Shown here in pieces: positions 52,909 through 62,190 of a DNA stretch of 64,000 bases. Position 1 is the first letter of the stretch. Every line of letters begins with the position of its first letter. The DNA lies in NCBI GenBank assembly GCA_964252015.1, contig CAXULW010000021.1:1-64000 (forward strand), read 5' to 3'. A model generated the notes under the pieces. It saw nothing but the letters and a program-made list of their open reading frames with translations, was not told the origin of the DNA and ran no database searches. Origin of the DNA: CAXSBR01 sp964252015. GTDB taxonomy: Bacteria; Actinomycetota; Actinomycetes; Mycobacteriales; Jatrophihabitantaceae. The translations under genes and the position numbers were made by a program.

Positions 52909-53547
52909 TCATACACAGGCGGTGTGAGTGGGCATGTCACGGGGTCGCCGTGCCCGGTTACCGATGCCGCGTACGTCGATGAGGCTTACCAGCAGGAGCA
53001 GGGTCGCGAGACCCGCTGTGCTGACCCACCAGACGGCGGCCAGGACCCAGGGGCCGCCGTAGACGTAGGGGAACAGGGCAATGGTGTGGGGATAGGGTCG
53101 GCCCAGTGCGAGGAACACCGCGACCGGCGTCACGATAGCGGCGGTGGTGGTCCCCGGTACGGGGGTGCCCACCGCCCGCCGCCACGTGACCGTCGCGGTG
53201 ACTGCCAGCGCCGCAGCCAGGCCGTGTAGCGCAACCGCGACGGCATGACCGTGGAACGCGGCCCGGGTCACTGCGATCCCCAGGAGCCACCAGGCGATCA
53301 GCCATCCCACACCGGTGGCCCGAGTGACCGTTCGCCAGGCCAGGGTCCGGGGTGCGACGTCCACGATCGCGGCGCTCGGTTCGTCGAAGCACCAGGCCAC
53401 GCCACCGGCCAACAGCCCGAGGGCGCACCCCTCCAGCGGCCACAACCGAGCCACCTGGAAAGACAGGGCCGCGAGCAGCAGCACCAGGATCAGCCCGACC
53501 GCGGTCACCGCTCGCCACGGCACCGCGCGGGCCACATACGTGGTCAC
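52909..53547 (-). CDS. Membrane protein of the ECF/ABC operon
   Basis: 212 residues from GTG 53547, overlapping the upstream permease stop by 4 bp. Six predicted transmembrane helices. No conserved motif recognised. By position, a third component of the ABC exporter. Confidence 0.7.
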   Translation of the reverse strand: MTTYVARAVPWRAVTAVGLILVLLLAALSFQVARLWPLEGCALGLLAGGVAWCFDEPSAAIVDVAPRTLAWRTVTRATGVGWLIAWWLLGIAVTRAAFHGHAVAVALHGLAAALAVTATVTWRRAVGTPVPGTTTAAIVTPVAVFLALGRPYPHTIALFPYVYGGPWVLAAVWWVSTAGLATLLLLVSLIDVRGIGNRARRPRDMPTHTACV

Positions 53548-54440
53548 GGGTTGAAGGAGTGCACCGGGTTGATCATCGTGTGTGTTACCCCGGTGGTAGA
53601 TGCGACCACGCAGGCCACGACGGCGAGGATCGCGACCGCACCGGCGGCCAGTTGCAGCGACCGGCGACGGCCGTCGCCAGGGATGAGCGACACGAGGGCG
53701 CCGAGCCCGCACAGCAGCCCGAGATACACGGCGTACCAGCCGGTGGAGCCGCGCAGGATGAGCGCGCGGTTGCTGTCACCGGCCACGCCGTACGGACCAG
53801 CGAATTGGGTCCAGGGCATGAACAGCCGGACCGATCGCAGCGGCACGAAGATGCCCTGCATGATGATGACCGCGAGGACCAGCAGCACCGCGGCGACGGG
53901 TGCCGCGCCGCGCACGTTCACCCAGCGGGCAAGCACGATGCCGAGCAGTGGACCGCCGACGCAGGAGATGGTCCCGAGGGCGAAGAGCAACGCGTAGGCC
54001 CATCCGTTACCCACGCCACCGAACGGGGCGCCGTCGACCGCAGGCGGTTGCCGGTGGTACTCCCACACGGCCCACGCGAACCAGACCAGACCCACGGTGA
54101 GCGGGACGACGGTGCTCGCGATAACCGCGAGCGTGCGCGTGCGGATCGAGGTCGGTGCCTCGCCGGCCGCGCGCGCGATCCGGTCGCTGCTGCGGGCCAG
54201 GTTGTTCGTGACCAGCAGGCCGAACAGGCCGATCCCGGCCGCCGGGGCGATGGGGCTGATCAGCACCGACATCTGCTTGTCAACGTTGGACAGGCTGGCG
54301 AACCAGCAGAGTAGGAGGCCGAACAGGAACAGCGGATGGCGCAGGTAGCGGCCGATCTCCTTCAGGGCCAGCTGCCGCACGACCGAGCGAGGCGAAGCCG
54401 CGGCCCGCGCCGTCGGACCGGCGATGACCGTGGCGCTCAT
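53544..54440 (-). CDS. ABC exporter permease of the ECF operon
   Basis: 298 residues, about eight transmembrane helices, with LALKEIGRYLRHPLFLFGLLL at the start typical of ABC-2 permeases. The start overlaps the ATPase stop (ATGA). Substrate unknown. Confidence 0.8.
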   Translation of the reverse strand: MSATVIAGPTARAAASPRSVVRQLALKEIGRYLRHPLFLFGLLLCWFASLSNVDKQMSVLISPIAPAAGIGLFGLLVTNNLARSSDRIARAAGEAPTSIRTRTLAVIASTVVPLTVGLVWFAWAVWEYHRQPPAVDGAPFGGVGNGWAYALLFALGTISCVGGPLLGIVLARWVNVRGAAPVAAVLLVLAVIIMQGIFVPLRSVRLFMPWTQFAGPYGVAGDSNRALILRGSTGWYAVYLGLLCGLGALVSLIPGDGRRRSLQLAAGAVAILAVVACVVASTTGVTHTMINPVHSFNP

Positions 54441-55312
54441 CGCGTCCCTCCGACCGAAGCAAGCGCGTCAGCGTTCAGGAGCAGGTAGGCATCCTCGACG
54501 GCCGGTGCGACCGGTTCGTAGCCAGGACCCGGTTGGCCACCCACTGACTTGACCGTCCCGGCCGCCGTTCGCCACGAGGACAGCGCGCCGGGCGTCTCGG
54601 CCGGGCCGACCCACACGCGCCCGGCCGCGATCGCCACCAGCTGGGTCACCGTGCCGTCGAAGCGCACCTGACCTTCGTCGAGGATGATCACCCGGTCGCA
54701 CAGCGCCGATACGTCCTCGGTCTGGTGGGTCGCCAGCAGCACCGTCCCGGTGGCGGCGTGTTGGGTGAGCACCCCGCGTAGTGAGGCCCGCTGCTCAGGG
54801 TCGAGGCCAGTGGTCGGTTCATCGAGGATGACCAGGTCCGGTTGGCCGATGAAGGCCTGGGCAATGGACAGCCGTCGCCGCTGCCCTCCGGACAGCGCCC
54901 GCACCCGACGGCCACCCAGCTCACCGAGATTGACCAGCTCCAGCACCCGGCGCACCTCTCGATGTCGATGCTCGCGTCGGTCCCATTCCTTCAGCACGGC
55001 GATGTAGTCCAGGAACGCGAACGCAGTCATCCCGCGCGGGAAGCTGACCTCCTGCGGCAGGTACCCCAGCCGCCGGCGAGCCGCCGTGCGTTCCGCGGCC
55101 GACCCGGTGACGTCGTGACCGGCGACGCAGATCCGTCCGGCGGTGGGCGAGATCGCCGTGGCGAGCAGGCGCAGCAGCGTGGACTTGCCGGCGCCGTTCG
55201 GCCCGAGCAGTCCGATCAGGCCGGGCTGCAACGTCAGGCTCGTGGGCGCCAGGGCCACGGTGCTGCCGTAGTTCTTGGACGCACCATCGAGCACAGCGAC
55301 TGATCTGGTCAT
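54437..55312 (-). CDS. ABC exporter ATPase of the ECF operon
   Basis: 291 residues. Walker A GLLGPNGAGKSTLLRLL, signature LSGGQRRRLSIAQAF and Walker B LVILDEPTTGLDPEQ are intact, with a C-terminal substrate-linked domain of about 70 residues. It overlaps the anti-sigma gene stop by 4 bp. Confidence 0.87.
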   Translation of the reverse strand: MTRSVAVLDGASKNYGSTVALAPTSLTLQPGLIGLLGPNGAGKSTLLRLLATAISPTAGRICVAGHDVTGSAAERTAARRRLGYLPQEVSFPRGMTAFAFLDYIAVLKEWDRREHRHREVRRVLELVNLGELGGRRVRALSGGQRRRLSIAQAFIGQPDLVILDEPTTGLDPEQRASLRGVLTQHAATGTVLLATHQTEDVSALCDRVIILDEGQVRFDGTVTQLVAIAAGRVWVGPAETPGALSSWRTAAGTVKSVGGQPGPGYEPVAPAVEDAYLLLNADALASVGGTR

Positions 55313-56133
55313 GCGAGACCCCCCGAAGGACGGGCCGCCCGGGCGCGGGCGACGAGCAGGGCCGCTGCGACCGCAGCGGCGGCGAGGAAGAGCAGTTGGC
55401 TGCCGGGGTTACGCGACGCCTCGAGGGAGCCGAGGCTGCGCAGTCCGATCACGAACACCAGCCAGGCGCCGGCGATCAGCGCGCCGGTCACGCGGGCCGG
55501 GCACCAGGACAGCAGGATGAGCGCGAGCACCGTCAGCAAGAGGGCCGGCAGTAACCAGACCGCAGCGAAACTGGCCAGGCCGGGGACGATCAGTGTCACG
55601 GCCAAGGTGAGGGGAACGGCGGTGCTGGCCGCGGCGACCGTGCGCAACAGCATGATCCGCAGCTGGCTCATCGGTGTCGTCACCGCGACCGCGCGCAGCG
55701 GGTCGGTGCCGTCGTAGGCCACCAACACCGCCGACACCGGCACCAGGGGGGCGACCAGCAGCACCGCGGCAAACAGGAACCGATCGGCGACGGACCCCGC
55801 GAGCAGCGCAAAGGCGAGCGCCCCGCCGACCGAGGCCACCCAGGGCCGGTAGAGGCCGTGCGCGGAGCCCCGCACCACGACGGCGTCGGCGTCGGGCAGG
55901 CCGAGCCGGATGAGCATCCGCAGGCCGATCGGCAGGACCGGGGCATCGATCTCGGCGATGATCCCGTCCCATACCTGGGCAAGATCATCGGTGTCGACCA
56001 GAGCTCCGGCCCGGCTCTGGCAGGTGCGGCAGGACTGAAGGTGAGACTCGACGGATGCCTGCAGACCGAGGTCCAGGCGGCCCGCTGCGTAGCGGTCCAG
56101 CAGATCGTGGTCGAGGTGCCACATGGACGTCAT
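55309..56133 (-). CDS. Membrane zinc-finger anti-sigma factor
   Basis: 274 residues from ATG 56133. N-terminal zf-HC2 region with HLQSCRTCQSRAG (HxxxCxxC), then about six transmembrane helices. It would hold the preceding ECF sigma at the membrane and release it on a signal. The long multi-helix membrane domain is larger than in common anti-sigma factors and may sense ABC activity. Confidence 0.8.
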   Translation of the reverse strand: MTSMWHLDHDLLDRYAAGRLDLGLQASVESHLQSCRTCQSRAGALVDTDDLAQVWDGIIAEIDAPVLPIGLRMLIRLGLPDADAVVVRGSAHGLYRPWVASVGGALAFALLAGSVADRFLFAAVLLVAPLVPVSAVLVAYDGTDPLRAVAVTTPMSQLRIMLLRTVAAASTAVPLTLAVTLIVPGLASFAAVWLLPALLLTVLALILLSWCPARVTGALIAGAWLVFVIGLRSLGSLEASRNPGSQLLFLAAAAVAAALLVARARAARPSGGLA

Positions 56134-56693
56134 ATCGTTCCCTCCTGGCGCGCGACCATGAGTTGGTGGCGCAGTTGGGTCTTCGCCGCGCGCAGCCGGC
56201 TTTTCACGGTGCCCTGCGGGATTCCCAGCAATTGCGCGGCCTCCCGCGTGCTCAACCCGTCGACCACGGTGGCCCGCACGATCTCCTGCAGCTCCGGTGA
56301 CATCCCTCGCAGCGCTTGCCCGACATCGGTGTGCTCCACCGCGACCAGTAACTCGTCTTCCGCGCTGGCGACCAGCCGGGCTCGTGCGTCGAGCGCCTCG
56401 ACGCTCGCCGGCACCGGGACGGATCGCTTGCGATAGTGCGACACCAGTCGGCGCACGGCGATGCCCCACAACCAGCCGCCGACATCACCGTCACCGCGGT
56501 AGTCACCGGCCGCCCGCCACAGCACCACGAAGGTGTCTTGCAGAACGTCCTGTACCGCATCCGAGTCCGCCGTACGCCGCCGAAGCCGAAGCGTCAGCCA
56601 CCCGGCGTGCCGATCGAACAGCTCAGCGAGTGCGCGCTGGTCCCGCTCCGCCACCCGGCGGAGCAACTCCACGTCGCTCGACTCGTCGCCCAC
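56130..56693 (-). CDS. ECF-family sigma factor
   Basis: 187 residues from GTG 56693. Sigma-2 (ALAELFDRHAGWLTLRLRRRTADSDAVQDVLQDTF) and sigma-4 (LSTREAAQLLGIPQGTVKSRLRAAKTQL) are clear. First gene of the five-gene overlapping operon; it would drive the downstream anti-sigma and ABC genes. Confidence 0.88.
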   Translation of the reverse strand: MGDESSDVELLRRVAERDQRALAELFDRHAGWLTLRLRRRTADSDAVQDVLQDTFVVLWRAAGDYRGDGDVGGWLWGIAVRRLVSHYRKRSVPVPASVEALDARARLVASAEDELLVAVEHTDVGQALRGMSPELQEIVRATVVDGLSTREAAQLLGIPQGTVKSRLRAAKTQLRHQLMVARQEGTI

Positions 56694-57035
56694 GATCTCC
56701 CTGTCGCAACTGCAGGCCCGATCGGATCACTTCAGCCGGGAATCTCCCTGCAGAGGATCGCAGAATCCGCCGGTTCGTCCCAGACGCCTCTCTAGCGGAA
56801 CCGGGTGCGGCAAGCTCCGGCATGCCCTGATCGGCCCTGTGTCGTGCCTCAAGGTCTGCGATACGGGAATCCGCCCGGCACTGGGTGACGCCGAGTCCCC
56901 GCCGGCCACGCGGTTGATCGTGCCCGCAGTGATGTCCGTGCGCTGCACCCGCACGGGGCAAAGTTCGGCGACTACGGGGAGTAGCCGCAGACGATGGCAA
57001 TCAGCGCATGAACGGCTTCGTCCCGGCGGGTGCGA
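56694..57035. other. Gap between the ECF operon and the phosphodiesterase
   Basis: 342 bp without a supported gene. It must contain the ECF operon promoter, but I see no clear -35/-10 pair. Confidence 0.4.
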
Positions 57036-58751
57036 TCAGCCGTGCACTCCGGGTAGTACCGGCGTGTGGTCGATACGGACGGCATCGAGTTGGTTCGGGT
57101 CCAGTCCGAGCAGGGACAGGATGGTCGGCGCGATCTGGGTGGTCTGGACGGCCTGGCCGGATGCGCCGTGGGTCACGCCCGCGCCGGAGACGATCAGGGG
57201 CACGTCGCGATCGTCCGGTGCGGCGCCGCCATGTTCGGCGATCTTCTTGGTCTTGCCCGTGTAGACGACCCCGTGCTGAGCGATGCCGATCAGGTCCGGG
57301 GCGTGCGGGTCACCGGGTCGGGCGGAGACCAGGGCATCGGCGCCGCGGCCGGTGTAGACCCGGGTCAGGCCCGAGGACGTCACCGTCGTCGAGTAGACCC
57401 CGGCGGGATCGCCGGCCCGGTTGGCCGGTGCGCTGTGGGTGAACAGGTACTGCTTGGCGAAGGCCAGCGCATCGGGGTGCCGATCGGACAGCCACAGGAG
57501 CATGACGTCGTCGTCGACCGAAAACGCGACCAGCGGCGCGGCCGTGGGGTGCGTAGTGGCCCACCCGGCGTTGATCCCGTCGATGATCGGGCCGTCGTCC
57601 ACTCGGCGAAGCGTGCTCACCTTTTCCGGCGACTGGCCGTGCTTGGCCGAGAGGATCACGTCGGTGCTGTCGGTCAGGCCGGCGCGGTCGATGGCCGACA
57701 TGATGGTCGCGACCTCGCCGTTGACGAAGCTCAACGCCCGGCTCAGCAGCGGCCCGGGGGTGCCATCGGGTAGGTAGCCGCCGAGTAGGCCATCGGACGT
57801 CGGCAGTTTCTGCGCGGTCGACACGGTCTGGAAGTTCATGCCGAACACGGCGGGTGTCCCGACGTGGCGTTGGCCGGAGTGGTCGAAACCGTTGATCTCG
57901 TTCACGACCGCGGCGACCTTGAACCCGTCGTACTCCTGGGTCAACGCGTTGTCGGTTGTCCAGTCGTCACCGGCGGCATCAGCGACGCTGTTGATCTCGG
58001 GGGTGAACAGGTCTTGCACGCCGGTACCGGCCGGACCGTTCAGGATCTCGTAGGCCGGGTGCTTGTCCGACCACGCGGTGCGCAGGTGGTGGGCCCGGGC
58101 CACGTTGAACACGGTGTTCACCCGCAGGTAGTTGTGCGGGTAGACGGCCGTGCAGGTGGCCGGATCCACGGGCAGCGCGGCGGGATCGAGCAAGGATTGG
58201 GGCGTCGGGGTCATCCCGAGGATCGCCGTGGTGAGGGCCGGCGCCGCGGCCACCGTCTGCGTCAGCGTGTTGGTCGGCAATGCGGCCAGCGCCGGATTGG
58301 TGAGGCCTTGACCGGCGTCGAGGGTGATCGGGCTCTGCGAGCGGTCGGCCGCCTCGGTCCACGACACCTCGGTTCCCTTCGCCGCGGTCGCACAATCGCG
58401 TGTTCCCGCCGGCAACAGCGCCCGGTTGTAGGTGTCGTCGTAGTAGACGCCGCTCGTGCCCGGGCCGGCGCCCGTCAGTTGGGCGACCATGCCCGGGAAC
58501 GAATCGGAGGGAAACGTCGTCTGTGCGTGCGTGTACTCGGTGCCGCCGTGCACCAACTGCGCCAGGGCCGAACCCGGATGCGCGGTGACGTAGTAGGCGA
58601 GGTCGTCCTGGTGCAGCCCGTCTACCGAGAGCAGCAGCACGTGCCGAACCTGCGGTGCATGCGCCGATGCAACGGCGCCGGACGTCGTCGCCACCGTGAT
58701 CGCACACACACTCGCACCAGCAGTCACGATCTTCGAAATACGACGGCGCAC
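57036..58751 (-). CDS. Secreted phosphodiesterase/alkaline phosphatase family protein
   Basis: 571 residues with an N-terminal signal sequence (VTAGASVCAITVATTSGAVA). Type I phosphodiesterase/nucleotide pyrophosphatase fold: LLLSVDGLHQDDLAYY (first metal Asp), TFPSDSFPGMVAQLTG (nucleophile Thr/Ser region), HGGAAPDDRDVPLIVSGAG (metal His/Asp). Likely acts on nucleotides or phosphodiesters outside the cell. Convergent with no gene; its own promoter lies near 58760-58860. Confidence 0.82.
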   Translation of the reverse strand: MRRRISKIVTAGASVCAITVATTSGAVASAHAPQVRHVLLLSVDGLHQDDLAYYVTAHPGSALAQLVHGGTEYTHAQTTFPSDSFPGMVAQLTGAGPGTSGVYYDDTYNRALLPAGTRDCATAAKGTEVSWTEAADRSQSPITLDAGQGLTNPALAALPTNTLTQTVAAAPALTTAILGMTPTPQSLLDPAALPVDPATCTAVYPHNYLRVNTVFNVARAHHLRTAWSDKHPAYEILNGPAGTGVQDLFTPEINSVADAAGDDWTTDNALTQEYDGFKVAAVVNEINGFDHSGQRHVGTPAVFGMNFQTVSTAQKLPTSDGLLGGYLPDGTPGPLLSRALSFVNGEVATIMSAIDRAGLTDSTDVILSAKHGQSPEKVSTLRRVDDGPIIDGINAGWATTHPTAAPLVAFSVDDDVMLLWLSDRHPDALAFAKQYLFTHSAPANRAGDPAGVYSTTVTSSGLTRVYTGRGADALVSARPGDPHAPDLIGIAQHGVVYTGKTKKIAEHGGAAPDDRDVPLIVSGAGVTHGASGQAVQTTQIAPTILSLLGLDPNQLDAVRIDHTPVLPGVHG

Positions 58752-58878
58752 GAGAATCTCCTTGCCCAGGACGGTTAAGACCGACCTGTTCTATCGAGAG
58801 GCAGGCACGATCCGCGTCGTCATCTGGGTGAACAACCGGTGAACATCACCTACACGGCTGTCGGAGGTGAGTGGAGCA

Positions 58879-60270
58879 TCACAACCCGGCGGCGCCAACG
58901 TCGTCGGTGCGAGGTTCGTCGGCGAGTGGAAGCGAGACTCGCACACGCGTTCCTCCTAACGGCGAGTCCGTGATGGACACGGTGCCGCCGTGGGCGGTGG
59001 CGATGTCGCGGGCGATGGCAAGCCCGAGACCGGAACCACCGCTGGTGCGATCGCGGGCGCTATCCAGGCGCGTCCACCGGTCGAACACGCGGTCCCGATC
59101 GCCCGGGGGAATGCCGGGGCCGTCGTCGTCGACGTCGAGCACGGCGAAACGGCCTTCGATCTGAATGCTGACCGCGACGTGGTCCGCGTGCTCGTGGGCG
59201 TTCGTGGTCACGTTGAGCAGCAGACGCACCAGCGCATCCCGGTTGCCCGCGACCATGATGGGTGGCCCTGCCGTTCCCGCGAGCTGGCCCAGATCGATCC
59301 GCTCGAACGGGCCGGGCCCGCCGGAATCGAGACGCCCGAGGAGCAGCAGGTCGTCGGCGAGGCGGGTCATCCGACCCAGTTCGTCAGACAGCTCGGCCGC
59401 GAGTTGCTGAGCGCTGAGCAGTTGCGGATGGGTTTGGGCCACGTCGAGCTGCACCCGCATGCTCGCCAGCGGCGAACGCAGCTCGTGGGCCGCGTCGGCG
59501 ATGAATTCCCGCTGTCGGTTAAGGGAAAGTTGCAGGCGGGACAGCAGCAGGTTGAGCGTCTCGGCCAACCGGGTGATCTCGTCGCTGCCGGCTCCGACCG
59601 GCAACCGGGCGCCCTGATCGCGCCGTCCCGACGTTGCTTCGACCGCGAGTTCCGCCGCCGCCGCCCGCAGCCGATCCACCGGACGGAGCGTGAGCCCGAT
59701 GACGACCCATTCCAGCGCGCCGATCCCGATCACGAGAAGCGGAAGGACAACCAGCAGCACGATCTTCAGGGCGCGCAATGCGTCCTGGACATCACCCAGC
59801 GGGGCGGCGACGATGATCTCGACCGGCTGGCCGCTCAGGGTCGCCTTCTGCACGCGGATCCGCAGCGGGACCGCGCCGTAGGGATCGTCGTCAATGGTGA
59901 ACGTGCGCGAACCGGATCCGGAACCGGGACCGTCCACGAGCGGCAGCACGAGGCTGGCCGACCGGCTGGCCGCCAGCACGGTCCGGTCCACAGTGACGAC
60001 CTGAGCAAGTAACGGCGAACCGGCCGGCAGAGGCAACGGGGATGTCAGCTGCGCGGTGGCGACCAACCCGGCGAGGGTGGTGCTCTCGGTGCGCGTCTGC
60101 CGGTCGAGGTCGCGCAGACGTCCGGCCGAGAAGAGCAGGACCAGCGCCACGGTTCCGGCCAGCAGGGCCACCACGAGCGGGACGATGGAGAGCACGACCA
60201 GTCGGGCGCGGACGGACCGGCGCGCCCAGTGCGCCACTAGTCCGTGCATTGCCCGCCGCGGAAGGCTCAC
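58879..60270 (-). CDS. Two-component sensor histidine kinase
   Basis: 463 residues: transmembrane helix (25-50), ~115-residue extracellular sensor, second helix (~175-200), HAMP, HisKA with FIADAAHELRSPLASMR and HATPase (NVTTNAHEHAD, DDDGPGIPPGD, GSGLGLAIARDIATAHGG). It overlaps the response-regulator stop by 4 bp and acts with it. Confidence 0.92.
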   Translation of the reverse strand: MSLPRRAMHGLVAHWARRSVRARLVVLSIVPLVVALLAGTVALVLLFSAGRLRDLDRQTRTESTTLAGLVATAQLTSPLPLPAGSPLLAQVVTVDRTVLAASRSASLVLPLVDGPGSGSGSRTFTIDDDPYGAVPLRIRVQKATLSGQPVEIIVAAPLGDVQDALRALKIVLLVVLPLLVIGIGALEWVVIGLTLRPVDRLRAAAAELAVEATSGRRDQGARLPVGAGSDEITRLAETLNLLLSRLQLSLNRQREFIADAAHELRSPLASMRVQLDVAQTHPQLLSAQQLAAELSDELGRMTRLADDLLLLGRLDSGGPGPFERIDLGQLAGTAGPPIMVAGNRDALVRLLLNVTTNAHEHADHVAVSIQIEGRFAVLDVDDDGPGIPPGDRDRVFDRWTRLDSARDRTSGGSGLGLAIARDIATAHGGTVSITDSPLGGTRVRVSLPLADEPRTDDVGAAGL

Positions 60271-60923
60271 GGACCGGCCATGCGGTAACCACCGTGGACC
60301 GTAGCGATCGCGCCGGGACCGAGCTTGCGGCGCAGGTACCCGATGTACACCTCGACCGCGTTGATGGCGCCGTCGGGGTTGGCGTCGAAGACCTCGACGA
60401 GCAGGTCGGTCTTGCTCACCGCAGCGCCGCCGCGGCGCATCAACGTCTCCAGCAGCCGGTACTCCCGAGGCGTCAGCGCGACATCCACGCCGGAGACGGT
60501 GACGCTCTGCCGGGCGGGATCGAGGCAGATCTGACCGTTGACGAGTTGAGCCGGGCGGGGTTGTCGGCCACGTCGCGCCACCGCGCGTAAACGGGCCAGG
60601 AGGACCACGTACGAGAAGGGCTTGACCAGGTAGTCGTCGGCGCCGAGGTCGAGAGCATCGGCCAGGTCGTACTCACCGTCCTTGGCCGACAGCATGAGCA
60701 CCGGCGTCCAGTCCGCCCTGGACCGCAACCGCTTGAGCACCTCGTACCCGGACAGTCGGGGCAACATGATGTCGAGGATGATCACGTCGAACTGCGTTTC
60801 GGCGGCCAGCGCCAGCCCCCGGTGCCCGTCGGCGGCGACGTCGACCCGTAGACCGTCGGCGACCAGGCCACGGGCGAGCGCAGTCGTCAGGCCGGCTTCG
60901 TCGTCGACCAGTAGCACGCGCAT
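60267..60923 (-). CDS. OmpR-family response regulator
   Basis: 218 residues: receiver domain (LLVDDEAGL, phosphoacceptor Asp in VIILDIMLPRLSG, conserved Lys in YLVKPFS) and winged-helix output (LTPREYRLLETLMRR, AVEVYIGYLRRKLG). It likely binds direct repeats at 61011-61060 and controls its own gene and the divergent LolA/ABC operon. Confidence 0.92.
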   Translation of the reverse strand: MRVLLVDDEAGLTTALARGLVADGLRVDVAADGHRGLALAAETQFDVIILDIMLPRLSGYEVLKRLRSRADWTPVLMLSAKDGEYDLADALDLGADDYLVKPFSYVVLLARLRAVARRGRQPRPAQLVNGQICLDPARQSVTVSGVDVALTPREYRLLETLMRRGGAAVSKTDLLVEVFDANPDGAINAVEVYIGYLRRKLGPGAIATVHGGYRMAGP

Positions 60924-61010
60924 CGAGCCACCTCCTGATCGTCGGTCCGCGCCGCGTGACCGGTGCGGTTCCAGTCTCGCCGGGAACCCCTCTCGCCCGC
61001 GACGTTCTCC

Positions 61011-61060
61011 TCAGCCTTCTGTAAGGCCGAGCGTTCCCCACGTTCTCAGCCGGCTGTAAG
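61011..61060. promoter_or_regulatory. Direct repeats in the divergent promoter
   Basis: TCAGCCTTCTGTAAG (61011-61025) and TCAGCCGGCTGTAAG (61046-61060) differ at two positions, 35 bp apart. Candidate binding boxes for the response regulator encoded at 60923. Confidence 0.55.
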
Positions 61061-61083
61061 CCGGGCAGGTGCAGGGTGGTGAC

Positions 61084-62190
61084 ATGCCTCTGGACACCTC
61101 GAATCCCTCTCTGCGCCGCCGGGCCGTCTGGCTGGTGCCGATCCTGACCTGTGCTGTGGTCGGCGGTGGCGTTCTGCTCAGCTCCCCGGCCAATTCGAGC
61201 CCGCACCCCACGCTGCCGGCGCGCACCGCGGGTCAACTGCTGACCGCAGTGCAATCGAGCACGACCGTGGCCCTGTCAGGAACAATCGTGGAAACGGCCC
61301 GGCTCGGCCTGCCGGCCCTGCCCAGTGCCGACTCGACGGCGACGTTGTCGTGGCAGTCGTTGGTCACGGGTTCGCACACGGCGCTGGTGTGGACGGACGG
61401 CCCGCAGAAACAACGCCTCGCCCTGACCGGTCAGCTGTCCGAGTCCGACGTGATCCACAACGCGCGCGACCTCTGGACGTACACCTCGACGACCAACCAG
61501 GTAACCCATAGCACTTTGCCGGCCGACGCGGCGAACAAGCCGACGGCCGACAACTACACCCCAGCCGCCGCAGCCGCGGCCGCCCTGAAGGCGATCAACC
61601 CCACGACCAAGGTGACGGTCGATCCCACCCAGGTCGTCGCCGGGAAGAAGGCGTACACCCTGGTGCTGACGCCACGGGACAAACGCTCGACGGTGCGCAA
61701 GGTGACCATCGCCCTCGATAGCGCCCACTACGTCCCGCTGCGAGTGCAGGTCTTCGGCAGTGCCGCCCGGCCCGCCTTCGAGTCCGGCTTCACCAGCATC
61801 CGCTTCAAGACCCCGGCCGCGTCCGTGTTCGCCTTCCACGCGCCCAAGGGCGCCACGGTCGCGAAGGACCCCTTCGGCACGTCGGTCCACCATGGCGATT
61901 TCCAGGGTCGCCCCCCATCGGAGAACGGAAAGACGTCGAAGGTCCCTGCCCGCGCCGACGAAACAAAGGTCATCGGCTCCAGCTGGACCTCCGTCGTCGA
62001 GTTGACGGGCGGATTGCCGGCCGGGTCGACGGCGGGATTGTTGAACAAGGCCAGCCGGCCGGTGGGTTCGACCGGCGACCGTCTGATCACGACGTCGCTG
62101 TTGAACGTGCTGATCCGCAAGGACGGACGCGCCTTCGTCGGGGCCGTGACTCCCGCGGCGCTGGAGGCCATCGCCGCCGCAAGCCGATGA
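61084..62190 (+). CDS. LolA/RseB-like exported protein
   Basis: 368 residues from ATG 61084, just before an N-terminal hydrophobic helix (VPILTCAVVGGGVLLSS). The mature region has the LolA-like beta barrel pattern seen in actinobacterial LolA/MucB-type proteins (VALSGTIVETARLGLP, DLWTYTSTTNQVTHS). It may bind lipid or sense envelope damage. It is the first gene of an operon with an ABC transporter and overlaps the ATPase start by 4 bp. Confidence 0.72.
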   Translation: MPLDTSNPSLRRRAVWLVPILTCAVVGGGVLLSSPANSSPHPTLPARTAGQLLTAVQSSTTVALSGTIVETARLGLPALPSADSTATLSWQSLVTGSHTALVWTDGPQKQRLALTGQLSESDVIHNARDLWTYTSTTNQVTHSTLPADAANKPTADNYTPAAAAAAALKAINPTTKVTVDPTQVVAGKKAYTLVLTPRDKRSTVRKVTIALDSAHYVPLRVQVFGSAARPAFESGFTSIRFKTPAASVFAFHAPKGATVAKDPFGTSVHHGDFQGRPPSENGKTSKVPARADETKVIGSSWTSVVELTGGLPAGSTAGLLNKASRPVGSTGDRLITTSLLNVLIRKDGRAFVGAVTPAALEAIAAASR

